Shown: positions 24,035 to 32,722 of the stretch, piece by piece | How positions within the stretch are numbered: position 1 is the stretch's first letter | Layout: each line of letters opens with the position of its first letter | From: Aquiflexum sp041749095 | GTDB taxonomy: Bacteria > Bacteroidota > Bacteroidia > Cytophagales > Cyclobacteriaceae | DNA: 35,646 nt | Assembly (NCBI RefSeq): GCF_041749095.1 | Contig: NZ_JBGTCA010000284.1 | Location: 1-35,646, forward strand | Reading direction: 5' to 3' | Program-made: the position numbers and the translations under genes | Notes under the pieces: generated by a model | What the model was told of the DNA's origin: nothing | What the model saw: only the letters and a program-made list of their open reading frames with translations | Databases searched by the model: none

Positions 24035-24288
24035 AAACCAATATCAAGATGATAATTTGATGGTTTTATTGATATTTTATGGATTTCAGTAATTTTGACC
24101 GAAGCCATTTAAACTAAGTTGAATGCTGACATATCCAATATCAATCCATTTCCAATACCGAAAAAATCGGGAATAGTCATCAATCAATATCTGGTTGAAT
24201 AGTAATTGAAGGACAATTTGGTAAGTGGCAGAATTAAGTTTATTCTTATGGAAATTACAATTAGCCCCAAACTCAATACTTTCAAAGC

Positions 24289-25986
24289 ATGAAATTCCTT
24301 ACTTCCCAGATGACTTTTTTTTTGCAGAACAAACCTGATCGGAGAAATCTCAGGCTTTTATTTAATTTTTTGTTGATCCTGCTAGTAATGATCACAGTAT
24401 ATTCAATAATCTTTCATATTTTGATGCTAAGGGAAGGGCAATCCTTTTCCTGGTTGACTGGCTTTTATTGGACCCTTACTGTGATGTCCACCTTGGGATT
24501 TGGGGATATCACATTTCATACTGATTTGGGTCGGTCGTTTTCTATTTTGGTTTTACTTTCAGGGATGTTGTTCTTGTTGGTTTTGTTTCCTTTTACCTTT
24601 ATCAATTTCTTTTATTCGCCTTGGATGAAGGCCCAGGAGCAAGCTAGGGTGCGTAGAGAATTGCCCATTGAAATGAAGGGGCACGTCATTTTAACCAAAT
24701 ATGGCCCCGTTTCAGAAGCACTGATCAAAAAACTGAACAGGTTTAAATATGATTATGTGGTCTTGGTGGGCGATCTCACTGAAGGATTGCGGCTTGGTGA
24801 ACTGGGAGTAAAAGTGATGTTGGGGGACTTGGTGGACCCTCAGACCTATAAGAATGCCAGGGTTGAAAATGCGGCCCTTGTTGCAACGACGGAATCAGAC
24901 GTTCTAAATACCAATGTTGCATTTACTGTTAGGGGTATCAGCAAAGAAGTCATCATCATCTCTACAGCAAATACGGAAGCCGCAGTGGATATTTTGGGAC
25001 TTGCAGGTAGCAATAATGTACTTCAATTGGGGGAAATCATGGGGCTAATCCTATCAAGAAGGGCCAATGCGGGTGATGCATGTGCCCATGTGATTGGGCG
25101 TTTTGGTGATTTACAGATTGCGGAAGCTTTGGTAACCGGGTCATCGTTGGTGGGGCTTACCTTAATAGAAACTGAGCTAAGACAAAAAGTAGGTGTGAGT
25201 GTGGTGGGGGTTTGGGAGAGAGGGAAATTCATGGCAGCTAGACCTGAAACAAAAATAAATTCAAGTACAGTATTGGTATTGGCAGGTTCCGGCGCTCAGA
25301 TGGACATGTACAACCATAGTTTCGGTGTAAAATGTGAATTTACATCACCTGTATTGATATTAGGAGGAGGAAGGGTTGGAAGGGCTACAGGTAGGGCATT
25401 GGCTGCCCGTAATCTTCAATATAAAATTGTGGAAAAAGATCCACTCAGGGTTAAAGGAATAAAAAACGCCATAGTTGGGGATGCTGCTGATCTGGAAGTA
25501 CTCAATCAGGCAGGGATTATGGAATCTCCTTCGGTGATCATTACAACCCATGACGACGATGTCAACGTCTATCTCACGATATACTGTAGGCAACTCCGCC
25601 CCGATATCCAAATTATCACGCGGTCCACTTTAGAAAGAAATCTCGGGACGATGCACAGGGCAGGGGCGGATTTTGTGATGTCATATGCATCTATGGGTGC
25701 CAATACTATTTTGAATCTCCTTCAAAGAAGTGATATTCTGATGGTGGCAGAAGGTCTTGATCTGATCAAAGTGAAAGTGCCATCTCAACTCTCCGGAAAA
25801 ACTATTAAAGAATCCTCCATCAGAAAAGAAACAGGCTGTACCATTATCGGGATAAAGCATGATGGAGAAATGCATATCAACCCTGAACCCAGCATGATAT
25901 TGCCGGAAGATGCAGAAATCATCCTAATCGGTACCGTGGACGCAGAAAACCAGTTTTTTCAAATTTACGGCACAAAAGATCTCTAG
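24289..25986 (+). CDS. Two-TM potassium channel with two RCK modules
   Basis: This is a 565-residue protein. TM1 (about 22-45), the pore helix and filter (TLGFGD, residues 68-73, versus the usual TVGYGD) and TM2 (about 83-108) form a single channel unit. The cytoplasmic part has two TrkA-N/TrkA-C pairs. The first nucleotide fold (HVILTKYGPVSEALI) has lost the glycine pattern. The second (LILGGGRVGRATGRAL, about 350) keeps GxGxxG and an acidic residue, so it may bind NAD(H) or a nucleotide. The TrkA-C domains lie near 290-340 and 510-560. Such channels gate potassium flow in response to ligand. The gene is alone on the plus strand. The downstream 150 bp are a repeat tract that starts directly after the stop codon. 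Confidence 0.9.
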   Translation: MKFLTSQMTFFLQNKPDRRNLRLLFNFLLILLVMITVYSIIFHILMLREGQSFSWLTGFYWTLTVMSTLGFGDITFHTDLGRSFSILVLLSGMLFLLVLFPFTFINFFYSPWMKAQEQARVRRELPIEMKGHVILTKYGPVSEALIKKLNRFKYDYVVLVGDLTEGLRLGELGVKVMLGDLVDPQTYKNARVENAALVATTESDVLNTNVAFTVRGISKEVIIISTANTEAAVDILGLAGSNNVLQLGEIMGLILSRRANAGDACAHVIGRFGDLQIAEALVTGSSLVGLTLIETELRQKVGVSVVGVWERGKFMAARPETKINSSTVLVLAGSGAQMDMYNHSFGVKCEFTSPVLILGGGRVGRATGRALAARNLQYKIVEKDPLRVKGIKNAIVGDAADLEVLNQAGIMESPSVIITTHDDDVNVYLTIYCRQLRPDIQIITRSTLERNLGTMHRAGADFVMSYASMGANTILNLLQRSDILMVAEGLDLIKVKVPSQLSGKTIKESSIRKETGCTIIGIKHDGEMHINPEPSMILPEDAEIILIGTVDAENQFFQIYGTKDL

Positions 25987-26131
25987 TCTCAGTAAGCAGT
26001 GTTCAGTTGGCAGTGTTCAGTGCTCTGTAGGCAGTGATCAGTCTCAGTAGGCAGTGGTCAGTTTACAGTAGGCAGTTTACAGCAGGCAGTATTCAGTAAG
26101 CAGTCATCGAACTTCGGACTTCTGACTTCGA
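25987..26131. repeat. Degenerate CAGTAGGCAGTNTTCAGT tandem tract
   Basis: About ten imperfect units mix the words CAGTAAGCAGT, GGCAGTGTTCAGT, GTAGGCAGTGATCAGT and TTTACAGTAGGCAGT. The end changes to a second vocabulary (CGAACTTCGGACTTCTGACTTCGAAC). The tract occupies the gap between the potassium channel and GNAT genes (convergent). It is not coding, and the units vary too much for a CRISPR array. Confidence 0.8.
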
Positions 26132-26163
26132 ACAATTTGCCCCTTCCAATTAAAATTTTTACA

Positions 26164-26628
26164 TCAAATATTCTTTTCCAATACCATCAAATCCCTGCAT
26201 TGAACCCCGTTTTCAAAAATCGGGACTTCATAATTATCGATAAAAAATTCAGGAATTATTTCGAGAAGCAAAAATCCCCTACTAAGGTACAACTTCAATT
26301 GAGCGATGCTGGTGTTGGCCGTGGCAATCCGAAGTTTCGAAAATCCCATGTTTTGGGAGATTTCTTCGGCATGCCCCAGCATCAATTTCCCCAATCCCTT
26401 TCCTTGGAATTCAGGGAGTACTGCAATATTCTTGATTTCAATCGTTTCTCTTTGGTCAAGAGGAAACAATACATATACCCCGATTATTTTTTCAATGGAT
26501 TCTACCAAATAAACTTCCGAATACGGAAGGTATGAATCTATCATCCTGCGCGATGGATCAGCCAATTCTAAAAGATAGTATGGTGGCGTTTCATCCTTTT
26601 GTAACTGTCTGATATTTATTTCTACCAT
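26164..26628 (-). CDS. GNAT-family N-acetyltransferase
   Basis: This 154-residue protein has the GNAT fold with IKNIAVLPEFQGKGLGKLMLGHA, which contains the acetyl-CoA-binding Q/RxxGxG/A loop (QGKGLG). NTSIAQLKLYLSRGFLLLEI is the C-terminal conserved helix-strand. It should transfer an acetyl group from acetyl-CoA to an amine of unknown identity in the cytoplasm. Length is typical. It is followed at 105 bp upstream (on its own 5' side) by the inverted ACCACAAAAG repeat and then the DUF1905 gene in the same direction. No specific partner is visible. Confidence 0.85.
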   Translation of the reverse strand: MVEINIRQLQKDETPPYYLLELADPSRRMIDSYLPYSEVYLVESIEKIIGVYVLFPLDQRETIEIKNIAVLPEFQGKGLGKLMLGHAEEISQNMGFSKLRIATANTSIAQLKLYLSRGFLLLEIIPEFFIDNYEVPIFENGVQCRDLMVLEKNI

Positions 26629-26641
26629 TGTTTAAATTTGA

Positions 26642-26729
26642 ACCACAAAAGAAACAAAAGGGGACAAAAGATTATATCACCAAAGGTCGATATTCAGGAA
26701 CTTTTGTATTCTTTTGTCACTTTTGTGGT
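26642..26729. repeat. Inverted ACCACAAAAG/CTTTTGTGGT repeat
   Basis: Arms 26642-26670 and 26701-26729 pair over 29 bases with five mismatches, each arm made of three ACAAAAG words. The interior of 30 bases is not self-similar. It separates two minus-strand genes and fills most of the 105-bp gap, so it may end the DUF1905 transcript or be a REP-like element. Confidence 0.75.
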
Positions 26730-26733
26730 ACCA

Positions 26734-27258
26734 TTATTTAACATTCCCCAAATTATTGTAATACTTTATTTTCTCATTCAGCAACTTGTAATCCAGTTGT
26801 CCTTTTACATCTTTCAGGTGCTCGATAATGGCGAGGGATTTGTTGAGCCTGGAATTGGGATTTTTGACCTTGGCGACAAGATAGACAAGGCTTCTTTGCT
26901 TTCCTTTTGTCAGTGCATAAAACAACTCACTTCCCAATTCATCCTGATCCAACAACACCTGTAATTCTTCGGGCATCTCATGCCCATATTCTGAATGGTC
27001 TTTTTCAATGTTGACAGTCAGTTTTTCACCTTCTTCGATTTTAAGTTGGCTTCTCAAAGTTTTGTTGATCAATATAAACCAATACTCCTTACTTTTCATC
27101 AAAGCAGCAGGATAGGGGGTAAGTTCATTCAGTTGGCAGAGAATTCTTTTGTTATTCCCTTCAATAAAAGATAGGGCAATGTCCTCAGGCACCGGGATAT
27201 GGAAGTGCCATAAGTTGGTATGGAAATTTTCAAGAGTGGTGGTAAAGGATTTTTTCAT
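26734..27258 (-). CDS. DUF1905 and OmdA/YdeI-type protein
   Basis: This is a 174-residue protein. The N-terminal about 90 residues (NLWHFHIPVPEDIALSF, then CQLNELTPYPAALM and YWFILINKTLRSQLKIEEGE) fit DUF1905, a beta-barrel. The C-terminal 60 residues (KGKQRSLVYLVAKVKNPN, then RLNKSLAIIEHLK) fit the YdeI/OmpD-associated (OmdA) helical domain, sometimes annotated as bacteriocin protection. The combination is frequent in Bacteroidota, and the biochemical role is not established. The gene is transcribed away from the large signalling gene. The 184 bp between them should hold both promoters. Confidence 0.8.
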   Translation of the reverse strand: MKKSFTTTLENFHTNLWHFHIPVPEDIALSFIEGNNKRILCQLNELTPYPAALMKSKEYWFILINKTLRSQLKIEEGEKLTVNIEKDHSEYGHEMPEELQVLLDQDELGSELFYALTKGKQRSLVYLVAKVKNPNSRLNKSLAIIEHLKDVKGQLDYKLLNEKIKYYNNLGNVK

Positions 27259-27397
27259 TTATGAAAAATATTATTTTTTATTTGAATTTCTAAGTTTCTG
27301 AGTTACTCTCTGAGTCAGGGAATATTGTAACTAAAAATAAAATATTTACATCTTTCACATTTAAATCAAAGCATTCGGAACGAAAGCGTAATATTGG

Positions 27398-27405
27398 TAT
27401 CTTTA
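27398..27405 (+). promoter_or_regulatory. Candidate -7 box for the CheB/CheR-kinase gene
   Basis: TATCTTTA is one mismatch from TAnnTTTG and lies 81 bp before ATG 27479. No convincing -33 element is seen at 17-23 bp upstream, and no 11-bp-pitch hexamers like those of the phosphorus island precede it. Confidence 0.35.
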
Positions 27406-27478
27406 GGAATCAGACGTTGATTGAGTCACTTAATTTTTACAAGTGGATCATTTAGCTGCCCTTTTCAAAAATTATCTC

Positions 27479-30400
27479 ATGGAACAATCCGGGAATAAAA
27501 TCAAGGTCAGGGATTCGGTTTCAAATACGGCCGGGAAGGCTGCTTTTCCAATAGTTGCTATTGGTGCGTCGGCCGGAGGACTCGAAGCTGTCTCTGAATT
27601 GTTGAGGAATCTGTCCCCCAACACGGGCATGGCATTTATTTATGTACAGCACCTCAAGCCTGACCATAAGAGCATGCTTGCCCCACTGCTGTCCAAAATC
27701 ACCTCTATGGTGGTAAAGGAGGTGGAGGACAAAGTACTGATAAGTCCTGATTGTTTTTATATCATACCTCCCGACAAGGAGATCTCTGCACAAAATGGTC
27801 ATATAATCCTGAAACCAAGGCCTGAAAGTCCCAAATTCAATCTGCCAATTGATATTCTTTTTACCTCTCTTTCCAAGACTCATGATGAAAATGTCATCGG
27901 GATCGTGTTGAGTGGAAGTGCAACTGATGGAACTATAGGCCTGAAGTCTATCAAGGAGAATGGCGGTCTCACTTTTGCCCAGGATAGTTCTGCCAAATTT
28001 GACAGCATGCCCAAATCGGCCATTTCAGCAGGCATTGTGGATTTTATTCTGTCCCCAAAAGAAATTGCCCAGGAGCTGAACAGGTTGAGTAAACATCCTC
28101 TGGTTATAAATACCGAACAAAGGGGCAGAGAGGAAGATCAGATTGCTGATTCCAATCCCGACCTAAGGGCTATACTGTTCAGTCTGCTCAAGTTTACGGG
28201 TGTCGATTTCACAGTTTACAAAATGAGGACCATCAAAAGGAGGATTTTGAGAAGAATGCTGCTCAATAGGATAGATGACCTCAAAACCTATTTGAATCTG
28301 GTCGATGATCAAAAGGAAGAACTGGATATTCTTTATCAGGACTTATTGATCAATGTGACCAGTTTTTTCAGGGATTCAGATACCTATAAATATCTGAAGG
28401 GGTATTTGATTCCCAAACTTCTAAAATCAAAAAAAGAAGGAGAGACACTGCGCATTTGGGTGCCGGCATGTTCCTCCGGTGAGGAAGCTTTTTCCATTGC
28501 CATGATGATTCTGGAAGTCCAGGAAAAAATGGAAAACCCTGTTCCCATAAAGTTGTTTGCCACTGACCTGAGTGATAAGGCCATCGGCAAAGCCCGGATT
28601 GGCATATATACCAAAAGTGAACTTGAATCTGTTTATCCAAGACGATTGCAGCGGTTCTTTTCCAAGAACGACGGCAATTACAAGATTTCCAAATCAATCC
28701 GGGATATATGTGTCTTTGCTACCCACAATGTTCTCAAAGACCCGCCATTTTCTAAGATAGATTTTATCAGTTGTAGAAATCTGTTTATCTATTTTGATAT
28801 ACAGGCACAGAAAAGGGCCCTTGCGACTTTTCATTATGCACTGAACGATAATGGCTATCTGATGCTCGGCAAAGCAGAGACAATCAGTTCTTCCACTCAT
28901 TTATTCACCCAGCTTGCCAAGAAATTTAAAATCTATTTGAAAAAAAGCAATACAGATAACGTCCTGTTTACATTGCCCTACAAAAGTATGCCCATAAAAG
29001 AGACACTGCCCGCCAACCGTTCAGACCATCAGGGGACGGGTTCAGGTCTGTCTGAATTCAATACCAAACACAGTAGCATCGGACTGGCGCAGGCCATAGA
29101 CGCCATTTTAGTTTCTGATTTTTTGCCTGCCTCGGTAGTGATCAATCAGCAGCATGAAATCAAGCAGTTCAGAGGCAATACAGACATGTATTTTAGCCAT
29201 GTATCAGGAAAGGCATCACTGAACATCTTCAAGCTGGTCCGGAAAGATATTGCATTTCATTTGAGAAATCTGATTTCCAAATCCTTCAAAACCAATCAGC
29301 GGATCAGAAAAGGGGGAATCGAACTGAAAATCAACGATACCTTATATATCATCAGTATTGAGGTGGCTCCTATCCAATTGGATTTTGATGAGAAATTGTT
29401 GTTGGTGGTTTTTTCCAATCATGAGCAGGTCTTGGGCCTGGGGGAATTAAAAGATAATGGTGATGGGCAATCCAAGCAGGTCAAGCTTCAGGAAAACAGA
29501 ATCAACCAGCTTGAGGAACAGTTGGCAACTTCTCATGAAGATGCCGTTGAACTTGCCCATGAACATGAGGGATATATAGAGGAGCTGCAAAGCGCCAATG
29601 AGGAAATCGTGTCCAGCAATGAAGAACTGCAGACTGTCAATGAAGAACTGGAAACTTCCAAAGAGGAACTTGAATCTTCCAATGAGGAGCTCATCACTAC
29701 CAATCAGGAACTGCAAACGCGGAATGACCTTCTCAGTGAATCTTATGATTATTCCAAGGCCATTATATCAACCCTGCACGAACCATTGATTGTATTGGAT
29801 AATAATTTTAGAATAAAAACATCCAATGATTCATTTTTTAAAACCTTCGGAATAAAAAAGGAAATTATGGAAGGCGAAATCCTGTTTGACCTCGATGACA
29901 AAGCTTGGAATATCCCGAGCTTAAGAGAATTGCTTGAGCATATTGTTCCTAAAAATTCCTCTTTCGTTAATTATAAAGTGGCCCACAATTTTCCGAGGAT
30001 TGGGGAAAAGGTCTTTTTGCTCAACGCCAATCGAATTGTTCAAAAAAGTCATGGCGAACAATTGATCCTGCTTTCTTTCAATGATATTACTGAGACTGTA
30101 ATGATGCAAAAGAAAGAGTTGGAGGTTTATGCAAAAGATATGAAGGAATCCCAGGATTATAACCTGAAGTTGGAAAAAGCGGTAAAGGAAAGAACCAAAC
30201 AACTGGACCATTCCAATAGGTCATTGGCAGAAAAAAACAATGAACTAGGAAAAATCAACAAGGAACTTGAGGCTTTTGCATATATCTCGAGTCATGATCT
30301 GCAGGAACCTTTAAGGAAGATACAGACTTTTGCAGACAGGATACTTGAAAAAGAATTGCCCAATTTAACACCCGATGGGAAGGTCTATTTTCGTCACATG

Positions 30401-30979
30401 CAACAATCAGCCAATAGGATGCAGTTGCTGATTGAGGAACTATTGACGTTTTCAAGTCTCAATTCTGCAGAAAGGAAATTTGAGATGATTCATCTCGAAG
30501 ATATTGTCAAGGAAGTTGAATGGGAATTGAAAGAAAATCTGGAAGAGAAAAAAGCTGTCATTGAAACAGGAGACATGTGTGAAATCAGCGTGATTCACTT
30601 TCAGTTCAGGCAATTGATCAATAACCTGATCGTCAATTCATTGAAATTTTCCAAACCTGCAATACCCATTAAGATCTCTATCTCCTCCAAAATTGAAAAA
30701 AAAGAAGATATCCAATTAAATGAAAACCTGGCCCATAAATATTATTGCCATATCCGGTTTTCAGACAATGGGATAGGATTTGATCAAAAATACAGCGTAA
30801 GAATATTTGAAGTTTTTGAAAAATTACACAGCAAAGATGAATATCCTGGTACAGGTATAGGGCTTGCTATTGTAAAAAAAGTTATAGATAACCATAATGG
30901 ATTCATATATGCTACAAGTGAGTCAAATAAAGGAACTATCTTTGATATATACCTCCCCGCAAAACCACCAAAAAAATGA
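27479..30979 (+). CDS. CheB-CheR-PAS-histidine kinase fusion protein
   Basis: I favour ATG 27479 (1166 aa); GTG 27443 in the same frame is possible. Domains in order: CheB methylesterase (about 22-215; GASAGG, YVQHLKPDH, SGSATDG for the Ser-His-Asp triad), CheR methyltransferase (about 225-490; RIWVPACSSGEEAFS for S-adenosylmethionine binding), a linker, then a glutamate-rich coiled coil (about 670-750; repeats of SSNEEL), a PAS domain (about 755-870), a second coiled coil and a HisKA domain (FAYISSHDLQEP with the phospho-accepting histidine). HATPase motifs follow (NNLIVNSLKF, FSDNGIGFD, GTGIGLAIV). Such fusions are not tied to flagella in Bacteroidota; they are thought to sense stress or light. 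The next gene, overlapping by 4 bp, encodes its likely response regulator. Confidence 0.92.
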   Translation: MEQSGNKIKVRDSVSNTAGKAAFPIVAIGASAGGLEAVSELLRNLSPNTGMAFIYVQHLKPDHKSMLAPLLSKITSMVVKEVEDKVLISPDCFYIIPPDKEISAQNGHIILKPRPESPKFNLPIDILFTSLSKTHDENVIGIVLSGSATDGTIGLKSIKENGGLTFAQDSSAKFDSMPKSAISAGIVDFILSPKEIAQELNRLSKHPLVINTEQRGREEDQIADSNPDLRAILFSLLKFTGVDFTVYKMRTIKRRILRRMLLNRIDDLKTYLNLVDDQKEELDILYQDLLINVTSFFRDSDTYKYLKGYLIPKLLKSKKEGETLRIWVPACSSGEEAFSIAMMILEVQEKMENPVPIKLFATDLSDKAIGKARIGIYTKSELESVYPRRLQRFFSKNDGNYKISKSIRDICVFATHNVLKDPPFSKIDFISCRNLFIYFDIQAQKRALATFHYALNDNGYLMLGKAETISSSTHLFTQLAKKFKIYLKKSNTDNVLFTLPYKSMPIKETLPANRSDHQGTGSGLSEFNTKHSSIGLAQAIDAILVSDFLPASVVINQQHEIKQFRGNTDMYFSHVSGKASLNIFKLVRKDIAFHLRNLISKSFKTNQRIRKGGIELKINDTLYIISIEVAPIQLDFDEKLLLVVFSNHEQVLGLGELKDNGDGQSKQVKLQENRINQLEEQLATSHEDAVELAHEHEGYIEELQSANEEIVSSNEELQTVNEELETSKEELESSNEELITTNQELQTRNDLLSESYDYSKAIISTLHEPLIVLDNNFRIKTSNDSFFKTFGIKKEIMEGEILFDLDDKAWNIPSLRELLEHIVPKNSSFVNYKVAHNFPRIGEKVFLLNANRIVQKSHGEQLILLSFNDITETVMMQKKELEVYAKDMKESQDYNLKLEKAVKERTKQLDHSNRSLAEKNNELGKINKELEAFAYISSHDLQEPLRKIQTFADRILEKELPNLTPDGKVYFRHMQQSANRMQLLIEELLTFSSLNSAERKFEMIHLEDIVKEVEWELKENLEEKKAVIETGDMCEISVIHFQFRQLINNLIVNSLKFSKPAIPIKISISSKIEKKEDIQLNENLAHKYYCHIRFSDNGIGFDQKYSVRIFEVFEKLHSKDEYPGTGIGLAIVKKVIDNHNGFIYATSESNKGTIFDIYLPAKPPKK

Positions 30980-31425
30980 GCGATCAATCTCTTAAAATTA
31001 TACTTGCAGATGATGATGAAGCAGATCGACTGCTGTTCAAAGATGCGTTTTTTGAAATAAAGTCAGGAATTATCATTGAAACTGTCAACGACGGTATGGA
31101 ATTGATGAAACTTTTGTACGCTACTGAATCCGAAAATCTGCCAAATATCCTGTTTTTGGATATCAATATGCCACAAAAAACCGGCATAGATTGCCTTAAG
31201 GAAATCAGGGCTGACAATAGGTTCAAAGATGTTACAATCGCCATCTATTCTACCTCTTCCAGCGAAAAAGACATGGAGGAGACGTTTATCCATGGAGCCA
31301 ATGTTTACATACATAAACCTAATAGCTTCGAGAAATTGAAGAAGGTTCTTGAAAAAGCAATCATGAATGCCCAAGTTTACCAAGAACCTCCATTCAATAA
31401 AGAAAATTTTCTATTAAACGCTTAA
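30976..31425 (+). CDS. Receiver-only response regulator
   Basis: This 149-residue protein is a single receiver domain. The acidic pocket is ADDDEAD, the phosphorylation site is D62 in LFLDINMP, the switch serine/threonine lies in IAIYSTSS, and the lysine is in YIHKP. There is no output domain, as in the Rcp1-type regulators partnered with phytochrome-like kinases. The start codon overlaps the kinase stop codon by the ATGA arrangement, so translation is coupled and the pair is almost certainly a cognate two-component system. It may act as a phosphate shuttle or bind another protein. Nothing suggests DNA binding. Confidence 0.93.
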   Translation: MSDQSLKIILADDDEADRLLFKDAFFEIKSGIIIETVNDGMELMKLLYATESENLPNILFLDINMPQKTGIDCLKEIRADNRFKDVTIAIYSTSSSEKDMEETFIHGANVYIHKPNSFEKLKKVLEKAIMNAQVYQEPPFNKENFLLNA

Positions 31426-31447
31426 TGATCGGCATAATCTAAAAATC

Positions 31448-32029
31448 GTGGACAATCAGAAACTACATATCAAATACATGGTAAGCCTCCGATGCATCAT
31501 GGTGGTCAAGGAAGAACTGCGGAATTTGGGTATCAGGTTTGTAAATGTTTCCTTGGGAGAAGTTGAAATAATGGAAAATGTAACCCGGAATCAAATGGAA
31601 GCCCTAAGAACCAATTTGAAAAAAATCGGGCTGGAGCTTCTTGAAGATAAAAGGAATATCCTCATCAATAAAGTTAAAAATGAGGTCATTACACTGATAC
31701 ATCATTCTGACAGCATACTCAAAGTCAATTTTTCGGAATATCTCAGCAATCAGCTTGGATACGATTATACTTATCTGTCCAACTTATTCTCAGATGTCAC
31801 GGGAATAACCATACAGCAGTTTATCATTTTCAATAAAATCGAAAAAGTAAAGGAACTTTTACTCTACAATGAGCTTAATCTGACAGAGATTTCCTACAAA
31901 TTGGATTATAGCAGTGTCTCCCACCTTTCCAATCAATTCAAAAAAGTAACCGGCCTCACTCCATCTTATTTTAAGCATATGAGGGAATTGCGCAAAGCTC
32001 AGGCTGAAAAAAATAAATCCGTTTTTTAA
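31448..32029 (+). CDS. AraC-type helix-turn-helix protein
   Basis: This is a 193-residue protein from GTG 31448, 22 bp after the response regulator gene. The N-terminal about 90 residues (HIKYMVSLRCIMVVKEELRN, then VNVSLGEVEIME) form a small alpha-beta domain conserved in a Bacteroidota-specific group that I recognise by pattern. The C-terminal about 90 residues contain two helix-turn-helix units (YTYLSNLFSDVTGITIQQFI and LTEISYKLDYSSVSHLSNQF, ending FKKVTGLTPSYFK) typical of AraC regulators. It is probably co-transcribed with the kinase and regulator genes and could control the stress genes that follow. The ligand or partner of the N-terminal domain is unknown. Confidence 0.88.
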   Translation: MDNQKLHIKYMVSLRCIMVVKEELRNLGIRFVNVSLGEVEIMENVTRNQMEALRTNLKKIGLELLEDKRNILINKVKNEVITLIHHSDSILKVNFSEYLSNQLGYDYTYLSNLFSDVTGITIQQFIIFNKIEKVKELLLYNELNLTEISYKLDYSSVSHLSNQFKKVTGLTPSYFKHMRELRKAQAEKNKSVF

Positions 32030-32030
32030 A

Positions 32031-32120
32031 AGCGTATATCCTACTGACGAGTATAAAGGAATCCTTTCTGAATTGAATGTTGATCTTGAACAAAAAAAGT
32101 TAGAATTCATGCTCCTGTAA
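32031..32120 (+). pseudogene. Decayed partial copy of the 51-residue repeat protein
   Basis: In the frame beginning 32031 the DNA reads SVYPTDEYKGILSELNVDLE and then QKK before a stop at 32118-32120. This matches the end of the protein at 32410-32565 (KVSPSDKEKGILSELNDDPE, then KKK). No start codon precedes it and it directly follows the AraC-type stop codon. It is probably the remnant of a duplication. The rest of the 380-bp gap to 32410 holds two palindromes and AT-rich DNA. Confidence 0.55.
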
Positions 32121-32135
32121 TTTTCGGTGCGCCCA

Positions 32136-32185
32136 AGTGAGTGTCTCACTCACTACCGCCCCATGTGAGTGTTTCCACTCACATG
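32136..32185. repeat. Two GTGAGTGTCTC-type palindromes, copies 3 and 4
   Basis: AGTGAGTGTCTCACTCACT (32136-32154) and a second palindrome at 32162-32185 (CATGTGAGT pairing with ACTCACATG) stand side by side. They belong to the family also seen at 7525-7549 and 9307-9328. A CTTCTGACTTTCTGACTTTC tract follows at about 32194-32216. Confidence 0.7.
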
Positions 32186-32409
32186 ACTTTCTTCTCTTCT
32201 GACTTTCTGACTTTCTACATAATTAGCCTAAAATGAGAGGTAATTGATATTTCATCATATCTTTTGAAATTTCTACAACATTTAAATAAGTATCAAGAAC
32301 ATTTTTAACTGTTAATTTCATAATATATTCAAAATAACATGTAATTATTTTAATATAAAAAATCTGAATTTTGTATTGTATATATTTTCAAAATATACAA
32401 AATCATATT

Positions 32410-32565
32410 ATGAAAAAAAATCAGAAGAAGGAAAGTGCAAACCTGGATAAAGGTGTTTTGTCAAGGCTAAATGACAATCCAGACCAAAAAGAAAAGGTAT
32501 CGCCATCGGACAAGGAAAAAGGAATCCTATCTGAATTGAATGATGATCCTGAGAAAAAAAAGTGA
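32410..32565 (+). CDS. 51-residue hydrophilic protein with internal repeat
   Basis: ATG 32410 is chosen because the extension upstream runs into an AT-rich palindrome. The protein is lysine-rich and has two copies of one motif: LDKGVLSRLNDNPDQK and KEKGILSELNDDPEKK. It has no signal peptide or membrane segment and is probably cytoplasmic and flexible. A decayed extra copy of the second motif lies at 32031-32120. It sits at the head of a stress-related gene block, which hints at a small stress protein; I do not recognise the family. A short CATGATG/CATCATG palindrome lies just after it (32575-32593). Confidence 0.6.
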   Translation: MKKNQKKESANLDKGVLSRLNDNPDQKEKVSPSDKEKGILSELNDDPEKKK

Positions 32566-32722
32566 GGCTTCTAACATGATGGCTTTCATCATGCATGGAG
32601 GTAATTAAATCTGATTATCCTAAGTGGAACCTCTTGTAAAACAAAAATATTCAAATTCGAAAAACCTATAAACGGTAACTAAAATAATATTTAACCATTT
32701 ACTTTAACCAAACCACAAAGTT

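Noticed and set aside
24035..24288. Possible weak hairpin with AATATCAA/TTGATATT after the oxidoreductase gene
   Set aside because: The stem is short, the loop long and no T run follows, so I do not call a terminator. The region otherwise shows nothing.
25987..26131. CRISPR array or minisatellite with a fixed unit
   Set aside because: Units vary in sequence and length and have no distinct spacers.
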